64,000 nucleotides of DNA from QWHO01 sp039809865. GTDB lineage: Bacteria; Vulcanimicrobiota; Xenobia; Xenobiales; QWHO01. Below the pieces are notes generated by a model that ran no database searches, was not told the origin of the DNA, and worked only from the letters and a program-made list of their open reading frames with translations. The position numbers and the translations under genes were made by a program. Position 1 is the first letter of the stretch. Each line of letters starts with the position of its first letter. The DNA lies in NCBI GenBank assembly GCA_039809865.1, contig JBDHVW010000033.1, positions 1 through 64,000 of the forward strand, written 5' to 3'. Below, piece by piece: positions 7,017 through 15,500 of this stretch.

Positions 7017-8582
7017 ATGCTCAAGCAATGCGCGCTCGGCGCCGCTCTAGCCATTTCCCTTCTCTCCCCTGGGCAGGCCCAGGGGGTTCCGCCCGAAATC
7101 CAATCCATCTTCGACAAGCCCCTGTACCATGGAGCCACCTGGGGGCTGCGCGTGGTGCAGCGCAACGGACAGGTCCCCATCGATCTCCGTCCCACTCACC
7201 ACTTCTACATTGGCTCGGTGCGCAAGGTCTTCACGGTCGGACAGTTGCTCGGTCAGGTCGGGGCGGACAAGACCTACGACACTCCGGTCTACCGCACGGG
7301 CTCCGTTGATTCCGGGGTCCTGCACGGCAACCTGGTGCTGGTCGCCTCGGGAGACCTGACCATGGGAGGGCGGACGCTGCCAGACGGCAAGGTGGCTTAC
7401 ACCGGTTTCGACCACAACGAGGCGAATTCGCTCGGCAACGCCATCCTGACCGCGCCTGATCCGCTCGCGGGCTATAAATCCCTGGCCCGTCAGGTGCGCG
7501 ACGCTGGCGTAACCAGCGTCGAGGGCGATGTCCTGGTAGATGACCGCCTGTTCGAGCCCTTCGACTTTCGGGGCGAGTTCCAGGTCGTCCCCATCTTCGT
7601 CAACGACGACGCGGTCGATCTGACCATCGAGCCCGCCGCGCCAGGCGCGCAGGCCTCGCTGGCCGTCCGCCCCCTCTCGGCGGCGCTCCAGGTCACCAAC
7701 CGCCTGACGACCGGCGCATCGGGCTCCTCTCTCGCGGTCGACTTCGACGAAGCTCCCAAGAAAAGCCCCGTCAGCGTTTCCGGCACGGTGCCGGCCGACC
7801 TGGAGCCGCCCCTCACGCACAAGCTTCCCCTGGTCCGGATGATCCGGATCGTGGAGCCCTCCAATTACGCCCGTACCGTTTTCATCCAGGCGTTGCAAGA
7901 GGAGGGGATCACGGTCACCGCCCCGGCCGTCGCCGAGAACGACACGGACAAGCTGCCCGCCTCCTACTCCCCTGCGAGCCGGGTCGCACTGCTGAAGGGC
8001 AACCCCTACGGGGAGTACGCCAAATTCATCCTGAAGGTCAGTTACAACATCGGCGCCGATACCAGCCTGGTCCTCTATGGCCTGACCCAGGGTGTGCGCA
8101 CGAAGCCGGACGCGTTGCGGGTCGAAGAGACGAACCTGGCGACCCGCTACGGGATTCCCGGCGAGTGGTACCACTTCATCGACGGCAGCGGCGGAGGCGA
8201 TACGTGGGCGACGCCCGTGGCCGTCACCACGATGCTGCAGGCTCTGCGGAAAAGCCCCATCTTTCCGACTTTCCACGAGGCTCTGCCGGCGCTGGGAGTC
8301 GACGGCTCGCTCGGCTTCGTGACCGACTTCCAGAAGGACCCCTCGCTCCGGGGCGCCACCGGGCAGGTCCGGGCCAAGCCAGGCACGCTGGCGACGGCCG
8401 ACGACGCCGGCCAGCTCACGGTAGGTGGCCAGGCCTTTGCCGGCTACATCCACACCCGCCAGGGCCACGACCTGGTCTACGAGGTGGTGGTCAACAACGT
8501 GCCCGTGGAGGGCATCGAGGGACTCATGCAGATTTTCCAGGACCAGGGAACGGTATCAGCGATTTTGTGGAGGGATTACTGA
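7017..8582 (+). CDS. dacB: D-alanyl-D-alanine carboxypeptidase/endopeptidase, DacB (S13) family
   Basis: Peptidase family S13 enzymes trim or cut peptide cross-links of the cell wall in the periplasm. The 521-residue protein has a signal peptide (MLKQCALGAALAISLLSPGQAQ) from ATG 7017; GTG at 7005 is an alternative. The SxxK box is S67-x-x-K70 (GSVRK), the SxN box is S342-Y-N344 (VSYNIGAD), and the third box reads K454-P455-G456 (RAKPGTL) where the family has KTG. Replacement of the Thr by Pro is unusual and may weaken penicillin binding or activity. It is followed after four bases by a small membrane-protein gene. No clear ribosome binding site is seen. Confidence 0.85.
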   Translation: MLKQCALGAALAISLLSPGQAQGVPPEIQSIFDKPLYHGATWGLRVVQRNGQVPIDLRPTHHFYIGSVRKVFTVGQLLGQVGADKTYDTPVYRTGSVDSGVLHGNLVLVASGDLTMGGRTLPDGKVAYTGFDHNEANSLGNAILTAPDPLAGYKSLARQVRDAGVTSVEGDVLVDDRLFEPFDFRGEFQVVPIFVNDDAVDLTIEPAAPGAQASLAVRPLSAALQVTNRLTTGASGSSLAVDFDEAPKKSPVSVSGTVPADLEPPLTHKLPLVRMIRIVEPSNYARTVFIQALQEEGITVTAPAVAENDTDKLPASYSPASRVALLKGNPYGEYAKFILKVSYNIGADTSLVLYGLTQGVRTKPDALRVEETNLATRYGIPGEWYHFIDGSGGGDTWATPVAVTTMLQALRKSPIFPTFHEALPALGVDGSLGFVTDFQKDPSLRGATGQVRAKPGTLATADDAGQLTVGGQAFAGYIHTRQGHDLVYEVVVNNVPVEGIEGLMQIFQDQGTVSAILWRDY

Positions 8583-8586
8583 GGAC

Positions 8587-9264
8587 ATGAGCGGACAAAC
8601 TCAGGGCGCGCCCAGTTCCGGCAAGGGCTCCGGCTGCATCAAGAGCTGCCTGACCGTCTTCGCCGTCTTTATCGGGTTCATCTTCGTAGCCATCCTGATC
8701 GGCCATTTCTCGGGGCCGAGCTACACGTCGTACAACCTGGATGTCATCAACAACGGGGATCAGGAGGCCACCATCACGATCAGCGACGCGAAGGACCCGA
8801 TCACGATCGCACCCAAGAGCGTCAAGGTCGTCAAGGTCGATGGGCAAGACGAGGGCAAGGCCAAGGAGGAGCGCACCTTCACCATCAAAGCGGGCGATCA
8901 AACCGATACCGTCAAGTCGAAGGTCGATTATCTGGGCCACACCGTGGTGGACGTGACGGGCGACAGCATCGTGGTGGCCGCCGACTGCGGAGCGATGTAT
9001 GGCGGAGGAGACAAGTACAAGCTCGAGGACATCAAGATCCTGAAGGTCTTCACCCACCCGGCCAGGGTCTACACCGTGTCCACCTTCGACAAAGACAAGA
9101 TGACCTGGGACTTCATCCCCAAGTTCGGCGTCGGCGAGCCTCTGCCTGACAAGCTCGAGGTCTCCGCCGGCCACACCGGACCCCCGGTGGCCGTCCGCCT
9201 GGTGGTCGTCCCCGAGGAGGTCGTCGACGACCCCCGCGCCCTGGCCAAAGAAGTCAGCAAGTGA
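8587..9264 (+). CDS. Single-pass membrane protein with extracytoplasmic domain
   Basis: The ATG at 8587 gives 225 residues; an in-frame extension upstream lies within the dacB gene and is not needed. Residues 1-20 are polar with two cysteines (GCIKSC), residues about 20-42 form one membrane helix (TVFAVFIGFIFVAILIGHF), and the remainder is a beta-rich domain with many Lys, Asp and Val residues, probably outside the cytoplasmic membrane. It starts four bases after dacB and is likely co-transcribed with it, suggesting a cell-envelope role. Family not recognised. Confidence 0.75.
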   Translation: MSGQTQGAPSSGKGSGCIKSCLTVFAVFIGFIFVAILIGHFSGPSYTSYNLDVINNGDQEATITISDAKDPITIAPKSVKVVKVDGQDEGKAKEERTFTIKAGDQTDTVKSKVDYLGHTVVDVTGDSIVVAADCGAMYGGGDKYKLEDIKILKVFTHPARVYTVSTFDKDKMTWDFIPKFGVGEPLPDKLEVSAGHTGPPVAVRLVVVPEEVVDDPRALAKEVSK

Positions 9265-9296
9265 TGCGCCTCACAGCGCCCGGGCGAGGAACGCTC

Positions 9297-9302
9297 TACA
9301 AT
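9297..9302 (+). promoter_or_regulatory. -10 box (TACAAT) for a leaderless mRNA
   Basis: TACAAT ends eight bases before the ATG at 9310, the spacing expected if transcription starts at or next to the start codon. No good -35 box is present at the proper distance, so the evidence rests on the -10 box and on the absence of a ribosome binding site. Confidence 0.45.
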
Positions 9303-9309
9303 CTCGACT

Positions 9310-9798
9310 ATGTTGATGAGCTTTCGCCCGGAGCACTTCAAACCGCAGCGTAAGGAGCAGGCTCCCCCCGAGCCGCCCCGCCGCACCGAGCCCAACCACG
9401 CCGCCAGCCTGGCCACCCTACAGGTGGGCGTCTCCCTGGTGAAGTGGGGCGCCGGACTGCTGATTCAGCAGACCGTCCGGCGTTACAAGCTGGAGGGCTC
9501 CATCCTTCAGCTCGCGGGCCGCCGGATGGGCGTGGTGAGCGTGGCCGACGCCGTGCGGGAGCTGAACGCGATCTGGTCGGATTGCGAGGCCGCCCTGGGC
9601 CGGTTGTGCAAGAAAGGCTGTTGCTACCTCTCCACTCCGGACGGCGGACCGAGCGCCTACATCTTCGAGCAGTATCTGCCCACGCTGTGGAGCTGCGAGT
9701 ATTGTGACGGGGTCCACCTCGAGGGACCCACCTGCCGCAACTGCGGAGCCGCGCTCGTCGAGCGGCCCTGCCACGTGGTCACGAAGCCCGGCAGGTAG
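9310..9798 (+). CDS. Small protein with C-terminal zinc ribbon
   Basis: The 162-residue protein starts at ATG 9310 (another ATG at 9316 is possible). Its N-terminal 40 residues are basic and Pro-rich. The middle (residues about 65-105) resembles a winged-helix-like segment (VSVADAVRELNAIWSDCEAA). The end carries two CxxC knuckles, CEYC and CRNC, spaced like a zinc ribbon. No signal peptide or membrane helix is present. A DNA- or RNA-binding role is possible but not shown. Confidence 0.7.
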   Translation: MLMSFRPEHFKPQRKEQAPPEPPRRTEPNHAASLATLQVGVSLVKWGAGLLIQQTVRRYKLEGSILQLAGRRMGVVSVADAVRELNAIWSDCEAALGRLCKKGCCYLSTPDGGPSAYIFEQYLPTLWSCEYCDGVHLEGPTCRNCGAALVERPCHVVTKPGR

Positions 9799-9800
9799 CC

Positions 9801-10169
9801 TCAGGCCTTATACTCGTCGATGTCGGCCTGGCTCAATCCGAGTTGCTGGAGCAACTCGAGAACACGCCGGGAGACCACCAGCTTGCGCCCGTTGAACAAG
9901 CCCAGGTCATCTACCCCAGGCGTTCCATCGATGCGCAGCCAGAGACATTCGGGTAGCGCGCGGTCCGGATAGTGGAAGCGAAATTCCTCGCTGGCGCTGA
10001 CCTCCACCGGATCAAAGCGCACGCCTGTGACCCCCAGTAATTCGAGGGCCTGACAGGCGGCGCGCGTCGCGATAAAGCAGGGGAAGGTGGTCAGGAGTAC
10101 GTCCCCCAGCCATCCCTCGAACTCGTAGTGCAATCGCGATACCACCGGGGGGTGGGTGTCGGTGCTCAT
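9801..10169 (-). CDS. Hypothetical protein, possibly Imm11/DUF1629-like
   Basis: The ATG at 10169 gives 122 residues (MSTDTHPPVVSRLHYEFEGW); a TTG at 10259 would add 30 residues but overlaps nothing useful and lacks a proper ribosome binding site. The C-terminal pattern, a Gly-Leu-Phe-Asn segment followed by LVVSRRVLELLQQLGLS, resembles the ends of proteins grouped as Imm11/DUF1629, which are often immunity-like in myxobacteria. No toxin gene is adjacent, so immunity is not supported by context. It lies three bases from the zinc-ribbon gene on the other strand (convergent). Confidence 0.6.
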   Translation of the reverse strand: MSTDTHPPVVSRLHYEFEGWLGDVLLTTFPCFIATRAACQALELLGVTGVRFDPVEVSASEEFRFHYPDRALPECLWLRIDGTPGVDDLGLFNGRKLVVSRRVLELLQQLGLSQADIDEYKA

Positions 10170-10262
10170 CTCGGTGTTCGGTCCGAGACCGCCGGCCACC
10201 TCGGGATCGAGCTGATAAAATACTGCCACTCTCGACAGTTCGATACCGCTGACAGCCAACCC

Positions 10263-12032
10263 TTACTTACTGTCCAGGAGCTCTCGAATCCGGCGGGCCA
10301 GCTGATCCAGCGTGTACGGCTTGGGGAGGAACTCGTAGGCCTCGCGGTCCAGCCCGGACTGCTCGAGCGCATGGTCGGCGTAGCCCGAGACGAAGAGGAA
10401 GCGCATCTTGGGGTGCCGGGCCAGCAACTTGCGCGCCAGGGTCGGCCCGTCCAGCCCGGGCATCATGATGTCGCTGACCACCAGGGCGGGAAGGCTCTCC
10501 TCGCCCTCCAGCTGCGCGAGCGCCTCCAGCCCGTCGCCGCAGGCCAGCACCCGGTAGCCGTGTTTGGCCAGAAACCGCGCTGCCAGAGCTCGAACCGGGG
10601 CGTGGTCCTCCACCAGCAACAGGGTCTCGTGGCCCCCGAGAACCGCGGCCGCGGGCTCGGGCACCGGCGTAGGTGCCGGAGCCTGGGCGCAAATCGGCAA
10701 CCAGACGCGAAAACAGGCTCCCGGTCCGGCCTCCTCGGCCAGCTCCAATCGGCCCTGGTGAGCCTCGACCATCGTGGCCACGATGGCCAGACCCACGCCT
10801 GTTCCCGAACCGCTGGGCTTGGTCGTGAAAAAGGCCTCGAAGATCTTGCCCCGCAGTTCGGCGGGCAAGCCCGGGCCCTGGTCGGAGACCTCGAAGCCGA
10901 CTTCCTGCCCCCTTCGCTCCACCTTCAAGCGAACCGTTCCCCCGCTGGGGCTGGCGTCGCTGGCATTGCTGACGAGATTCTGCAGCACCTGGGCAAACCC
11001 GGCCGGGTCGGCCAGAACCGTCTCGTCGGGACACCGCACCTCCTCGCTGAAAGTGGCGCCGCCAGTCACCAGACGGCCCAGGGCCCCGATCTCTTGCAGC
11101 AACTGGCGGACCCGCATCGGTCGCAGGCTCAGTACCTGGCGGCCACTGACGGTCAACAGCCGAGAGGCCAGCTCCGAAGCCGCCTTCAGGGCCTGGCGGA
11201 TTTCGGCCAGATGCGGCTCGTCGCCGGAGGGTCTCTCCTCTTCCTCGTAGACGTTGAGCTGACCCAGGATCACGGTGAGCTTGTTGTTCACCAGGTGGGC
11301 CAGGCCGCCGGCCAGTCGCCCCACGGAGGCGATCCGATGGGCGTGGAGCAGCTGGCTCTGGAGCTCGGCCCGGGCCCGGTCGGTCTCCTCGCGCAGCTCC
11401 AGGGCCTCCGAAAGCGCGCGCGATTGGGCCTCGACGCGGGCATCCAGTTGCTCGCGCACCGACCGCGACTCGCTCAGCGAGCGCTCCAGGAAAACACGCT
11501 GGTCGGACAGCGCCTTTCCCCGCTGGAACAACTTGCCGTACAGGCGACGCCGCTCGCGCAAGCAGAGGTTGGCCACCAGAGCTGCCCCCACCACCAGCAG
11601 GATCTGATCGTCGCTCGGGAAGCCCGCGGGCCCCAGGCCCCGTAAACCTCCCCACAGAGTGACGCAGAAGCTGGCCAGGGCGACCTGGACGCCCTGGCGC
11701 AGAAGCACGACGCCCTGAGCCAGGAGGAGCATCTGCACGAGGCTGTCCTGGTTGACTTCCAGCCCCAGCAGATAGTCGGTCTCGATCGAGGCAAAGATGA
11801 TGGCAGCGAGCACCAGCGTGGCGGCCTGGGCGTGGCGGGGGCGCGCGGCTCGGCTGAAGAGAAAGGCGTTCAACACCAGCAGCGCCAGGGCGGTGGCTAG
11901 ATTCAGCCAGCGTCCGAGCGGGGCGTCCAGCTCCATCAAGCCGAACATGAGACTGAGAGCCAGGCAGACCAGGCCGAAAACCTTGAGGCTCTCGAGGTTC
12001 AGCTCGTCGTAGAACTTAACCAGTCCTTTCAC
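10263..12032 (-). CDS. Membrane hybrid histidine kinase with C-terminal receiver
   Basis: GTG at 12032 overlaps the stop of the upstream kinase by four bases and yields 589 residues; a much longer open frame upstream is out-of-frame GC-rich sequence. Residues about 15-170 hold six hydrophobic helices. A coiled coil follows, then the phosphoacceptor region with H246 in GGLAHLVNNKLTVILG, an ATPase domain (N box LVSNASDASPSG, G box DQGPGLP, FEAFFTTK and GTGVGLAI) and a receiver domain with its Asp in VVSDIMMPGLDG and Lys in FLPKPY. The residue after the His is Leu rather than the usual Asp/Glu. No separate response regulator is nearby. Confidence 0.85.
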   Translation of the reverse strand: MKGLVKFYDELNLESLKVFGLVCLALSLMFGLMELDAPLGRWLNLATALALLVLNAFLFSRAARPRHAQAATLVLAAIIFASIETDYLLGLEVNQDSLVQMLLLAQGVVLLRQGVQVALASFCVTLWGGLRGLGPAGFPSDDQILLVVGAALVANLCLRERRRLYGKLFQRGKALSDQRVFLERSLSESRSVREQLDARVEAQSRALSEALELREETDRARAELQSQLLHAHRIASVGRLAGGLAHLVNNKLTVILGQLNVYEEEERPSGDEPHLAEIRQALKAASELASRLLTVSGRQVLSLRPMRVRQLLQEIGALGRLVTGGATFSEEVRCPDETVLADPAGFAQVLQNLVSNASDASPSGGTVRLKVERRGQEVGFEVSDQGPGLPAELRGKIFEAFFTTKPSGSGTGVGLAIVATMVEAHQGRLELAEEAGPGACFRVWLPICAQAPAPTPVPEPAAAVLGGHETLLLVEDHAPVRALAARFLAKHGYRVLACGDGLEALAQLEGEESLPALVVSDIMMPGLDGPTLARKLLARHPKMRFLFVSGYADHALEQSGLDREAYEFLPKPYTLDQLARRIRELLDSK

Positions 12033-13414
12033 GCGGCCTCGCGGGGGAGGGCCACGAAGAACGTGGAGCCCGCTCCGGGTGTGCTCTGGACCCAGACCGA
12101 GCCCCCGTGCTGGGTCACGACCCCCTCCACCACCGCCAGTCCCAGTCCCTCGTCCGGGCTGGGATGAGCGAAAGGCTCGAAAACGCGGTCCACCTCGTCG
12201 GGATGCAGCCCGACGCCTGTGTCTGCCACTGAAAGAACGACCCGGCCGTCGACCGCGTCGGCTCGCAGCCGCAAGACGCCGCGCCCCCCCATTGCCTGAC
12301 GGGCGTTGAGGGCCAGGTGCAGCAGCACCTGGTGCAGCTGGTCCCGGTCCACCAGCACCCGGGCCTCGGGACACTGCAGGTCGAAAACCAGCTCGATCTG
12401 ATCGCCCAGGAGCCCCATCATCAGCAACCGGGATGATTCCAGCAGCTCGCCTACCTTCAGGGAGCGCTTCTCGAGGGTTTGACGGCGGCTGAAAGCCAGC
12501 ATCTGCCGCGTGAGCGCCACCACTTCGCCCACCACCCCCCGGGCGGCCGCCAGGGCCTGCCGGGCGGGCTCCTGGCGCGTCTCCCCCAGGAGCAGGGCCA
12601 GGTTCAAGTCGACCACCGTGAGACGGTTGTTGAGATCGTGGGCCACCGTGCTGGCCAGGCCGCCCAGGTGGTCACGGCTGCGCAGCCGCTCGATCTGCTC
12701 GCGCATGTGCTCCTGTTGGTTCTGGCCCTGCTGCACTCCGCGCCGGGCCAAAACCAGCTCCGCGGTGCGCTCCTGAACCCTCAGGTCCAGCTCGTGCCCC
12801 AGCGCCTCCCCTTCATGCAGGGCGGCCCGCAGCTGCTCCTGGGCCGAGCGCTCGGCCAGCATCTGCGAGTAGTGCCGCGAGAAGGCGGCCCGGCGCACGA
12901 ACATACACCCCGTCGCCACCAGCAGGACGGAGAGCATGACCAGCATCACCTGAGCCGGGTCCTCGCCCGTGGGCGCGATCAGGCAGGTGACCGTGCCCAG
13001 AGCCGTGATCCCGAGGGCGGTGATCGCAAACCAGCGCCAGCTCAGCAGCACCACGCCGGCGCACAGGATCAGCAGGATGAGGATGGCGAGATAATTCGGC
13101 TCCAGGCTGGCCAGCTGGTGCAGGCTGGCCACGCTGGCCACGCACGAGCCGGCCAGCAGGCAGGCCAGGTGTCCCCATTCCGGCGAGCGGCTTCGCCTTT
13201 GCGACATCTGGCCCAGCATCAGCACCAGGCTGATCTCCAGAGCCAGGTAGGCCAGGCTGAAAGCCCGCGCCGGCCCCGACCACTTCCACCAGTGCGAGAC
13301 GAAGAACGCCAGCAACACGAAGGCCAGCGCTGGCATCAGCGAGCGAACGGACTGGTTGACCCGCAGAAGGCACTCCCCCTCGAAGCCTCCCTCGGGGTCG
13401 GGCGCAACAGTCAT
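12029..13414 (-). CDS. Membrane sensor histidine kinase
   Basis: This 461-residue kinase starts at ATG 13414. It has six to seven hydrophobic helices in residues about 25-175, a coiled coil (residues about 180-240), the H box with H259 in STVAHDLNNRLTVV, and an ATPase domain with LHLALNARQAMGG, DTGVGLHP, FEPFAHPS and GLGLAVVEGV. There is no receiver or separate sensor domain, so the membrane bundle itself probably senses a signal. The stop overlaps the GTG of the hybrid kinase, and the two are similar in layout, suggesting duplication and joint action, perhaps as a heterodimer (inference). Confidence 0.85.
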   Translation of the reverse strand: MTVAPDPEGGFEGECLLRVNQSVRSLMPALAFVLLAFFVSHWWKWSGPARAFSLAYLALEISLVLMLGQMSQRRSRSPEWGHLACLLAGSCVASVASLHQLASLEPNYLAILILLILCAGVVLLSWRWFAITALGITALGTVTCLIAPTGEDPAQVMLVMLSVLLVATGCMFVRRAAFSRHYSQMLAERSAQEQLRAALHEGEALGHELDLRVQERTAELVLARRGVQQGQNQQEHMREQIERLRSRDHLGGLASTVAHDLNNRLTVVDLNLALLLGETRQEPARQALAAARGVVGEVVALTRQMLAFSRRQTLEKRSLKVGELLESSRLLMMGLLGDQIELVFDLQCPEARVLVDRDQLHQVLLHLALNARQAMGGRGVLRLRADAVDGRVVLSVADTGVGLHPDEVDRVFEPFAHPSPDEGLGLAVVEGVVTQHGGSVWVQSTPGAGSTFFVALPREAA

Positions 13415-13466
13415 CGTAATGTTTCAATTCGCAGGGTGCGCCCAGATCACTTTCGAGCGCGGAAGC

Positions 13467-14408
13467 TCAGGGAGACGCGGGACGCGGAGAGAAGGCCGAC
13501 CCGGGGGCGAAAGGCTTGCCCTGGTGATAGGCCCAGGCGTCCATCCAACCCTTTCCAGGGGGCTTGAGCTGGCGAAGGAGCACCGCCCCCTCGCCGCAGG
13601 CCACGACCGGCCCCTGGCCTTTCTCGACCCCGAGCACGCTGCCGGGCGTGCCCCGCCCGGAGACCGTGGAAACCCGCCCGAGCTTCATTTGAGCCTCGCC
13701 CATCAAGGCCGTGGCGCCCGGCTCGTGCGCCAGCGCCCGCACGAAGTTGGCCACCTCGCCCGCGGGACGCGTCCAATCCACCCACAGGTCTTCCTTTTTC
13801 AACACCTTGCTGTAGCACGCACCCTCGGACTCTTGCTGCCTGCGGGGGGCATTGTCCTGAGCCAGCTCGGCCAGCGTCTCGGCCAGCACCTCGGCGCCCA
13901 GCAGGGACATCCGCGCGGCCAGCTCCTCTCCCGTCTCCTCGGGCCCGATCGCGGTCCTGCGGCACAAAATGAGGTCGCCCGTGTCGTAACCCTCGTCCAT
14001 GTAGAACGTCCAGACACCCGTCTCGGCATCGCCCGCCATGATGGAAGCCTGCACGGGAATGGCCCCCCGATGCCGCGGCAGCAAGGAAGGGTGCACGTTG
14101 ATGCAGCCCAGGCGGGGCATGTCCAGGATGACTTTCGGGATGAGCTTGGCGTAGGCCACCACGACGATGACCTCGGGGTCGAAAGCGCGCAACTCCTCGA
14201 TCACCTCGGGGTCACGCAGCTTCAGGGGCTGGAGCACGCGAATGCCCAGCTCCATGGCGCGCTCCTTGACGGGTGGAGGGCTGACCTTGTTCCCCCGTCC
14301 GCGCGGCTTATCCGGCTGACTGTAGACCGCCTTCAGGTCGGTCTCGCGGGCCACCACCTCGAGGCTCGCCAGCGCGAACTCGGGGGTGCCCATGAAAACC
14401 GACCTCAT
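13467..14408 (-). CDS. fmt: Methionyl-tRNA formyltransferase
   Basis: Fmt transfers a formyl group from 10-formyltetrahydrofolate to initiator Met-tRNA. The 313-residue protein has the family length and signature: start MRSVFMGTPEFA, the folate-binding and catalytic loop NVHPSLLPRHRGAIPVQ (Asn and His of the family), and TGVWTFYMDEGYDTGDLI where most members have TGVTxMxMDxGLDTG. The ATG at 14408 overlaps the def stop (ATGA), giving the classical def-fmt pair. The C-terminal tRNA-binding domain is present but short. Confidence 0.95.
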   Translation of the reverse strand: MRSVFMGTPEFALASLEVVARETDLKAVYSQPDKPRGRGNKVSPPPVKERAMELGIRVLQPLKLRDPEVIEELRAFDPEVIVVVAYAKLIPKVILDMPRLGCINVHPSLLPRHRGAIPVQASIMAGDAETGVWTFYMDEGYDTGDLILCRRTAIGPEETGEELAARMSLLGAEVLAETLAELAQDNAPRRQQESEGACYSKVLKKEDLWVDWTRPAGEVANFVRALAHEPGATALMGEAQMKLGRVSTVSGRGTPGSVLGVEKGQGPVVACGEGAVLLRQLKPPGKGWMDAWAYHQGKPFAPGSAFSPRPASP

Positions 14409-14893
14409 TCTTCGTCTTCCTCGTCTTCTTCATTCTGACGCGTGCCGTCGCGCAGGTTGGTGGCCAGGTCGGTGAACAGGCGGCCGTCCAGGTGATCGAC
14501 CTCGTGCTGGAATACCCGGGCCAGCAGACCCTCGGCCGGGATCCGCACCTTGAGCCCCTGCTCGTTGATGCCGCGGGCCACCAGACTGGTGGCGCGTTTG
14601 ACCTCGCCGATAATGCCGGGAATGCTCAAACAGCCCTCGGGACCGGCCTCCTCGCCCTCCATCTCCTCGAGCCGAGGGTTGATGAGGGCGATCGGGCCGT
14701 CTCCGATGTCGACCACGATGACGCGCTTGGAGATGCCGATCTGGGGCGCCGCCAGGCCGATGCCACGGGCCTCGTACATGGTCTCCACCATGTCGTCGAG
14801 CAGCCGCAGCAGGGCCTGGTCGATGCGCTCCACAGCGCGCGCCTTCTGGCGCAGCACCCCTTCGGGCACGAAGCGGATGGGAAGAACGGCCAC
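14405..14893 (-). CDS. def: Peptide deformylase
   Basis: Def removes the N-formyl group from new proteins. The 162-residue protein has all three motifs: GIGLAAPQIG (residues 44-53), EGCLS with metal ligand C88, and QHEVDH with ligands H130 and H134 and catalytic E131. The end is very acidic (NEEDEEDEE), an addition not needed for catalysis. Translation starts with GTG at 14893, directly after the stop of the upstream gene, and the end overlaps fmt. Confidence 0.95.
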   Translation of the reverse strand: MAVLPIRFVPEGVLRQKARAVERIDQALLRLLDDMVETMYEARGIGLAAPQIGISKRVIVVDIGDGPIALINPRLEEMEGEEAGPEGCLSIPGIIGEVKRATSLVARGINEQGLKVRIPAEGLLARVFQHEVDHLDGRLFTDLATNLRDGTRQNEEDEEDEE

Positions 14894-15484
14894 TTAGTAA
14901 CCGGGCGGGTTGGTGCTGGTCGCCGTCGGCTTGGGAGTCGGCGTGCGAGGCGTATAAGTGGGGGTCGGGGTCGTGCTCTGGGTCGAGCCGCCGGTGGTGC
15001 TGCCGCTGCCGCCGGGGCTGCCCGAGGCGCCCGGGCTCGGGCTGGCGTCGGGCGGAACCTCGTGCTCTACCGAGACCTTCGGCTGCACCTGAATCTTCTG
15101 ATAGTTGTACCAGATCGGCGGGTCGGGCGTGAAGCTGTACGATTGGCCCGGCTTGAGCACGCCCACGTTCTTGGTCCACTCCTGGACCGACTGACCGGCC
15201 AGGTTGTTGAGGCTCAACTTGAGAGTGACCTTGTTGAGGGTCTTGTCCTTGGAAGAGTTCTGAATGGTGACCGAGGTGCGCACCTCGCCGACGAACGTGG
15301 CGCCAGGGGTGGTGCTGTCAGAGAAGTCGAGCTTCACGATCTTGATGGGCGACTTCTTGTTGGTGCCGTCAGTGGTAACCATCTGACCGGCCTTGGGCTG
15401 CTGGGCCTGGACGTTCCAGGCGGCCACGACCAGCCACATCGCCGCCAGCAGCAGAGCGCCGGCGCGGACGAAGCCTTTATTCAT
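14894..15484 (-). CDS. Secreted protein with Ser/Gly- and Pro/Thr-rich tail
   Basis: ATG at 15484 has a strong GGAGG six to seven bases upstream and gives 196 residues. Residues 1-28 form a signal peptide (MNKGFVRAGALLLAAMWLVVAAWNVQAQ in two parts, cut after QAQ). Residues about 40-150 form a beta-rich domain with conserved-looking Asn, Lys and Trp residues. The last 50 residues are low complexity: Ser/Gly/Pro followed by TPTPTYTPRTPTPKPTA, which resembles a flexible, possibly glycosylated, linker. It sits between priA and def, splitting a pair that is usually adjacent. The role is unknown; it was probably inserted into a housekeeping operon. Confidence 0.85.
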   Translation of the reverse strand: MNKGFVRAGALLLAAMWLVVAAWNVQAQQPKAGQMVTTDGTNKKSPIKIVKLDFSDSTTPGATFVGEVRTSVTIQNSSKDKTLNKVTLKLSLNNLAGQSVQEWTKNVGVLKPGQSYSFTPDPPIWYNYQKIQVQPKVSVEHEVPPDASPSPGASGSPGGSGSTTGGSTQSTTPTPTYTPRTPTPKPTATSTNPPGY

Positions 15485-15500
15485 TGTAACCTCCATCGGG

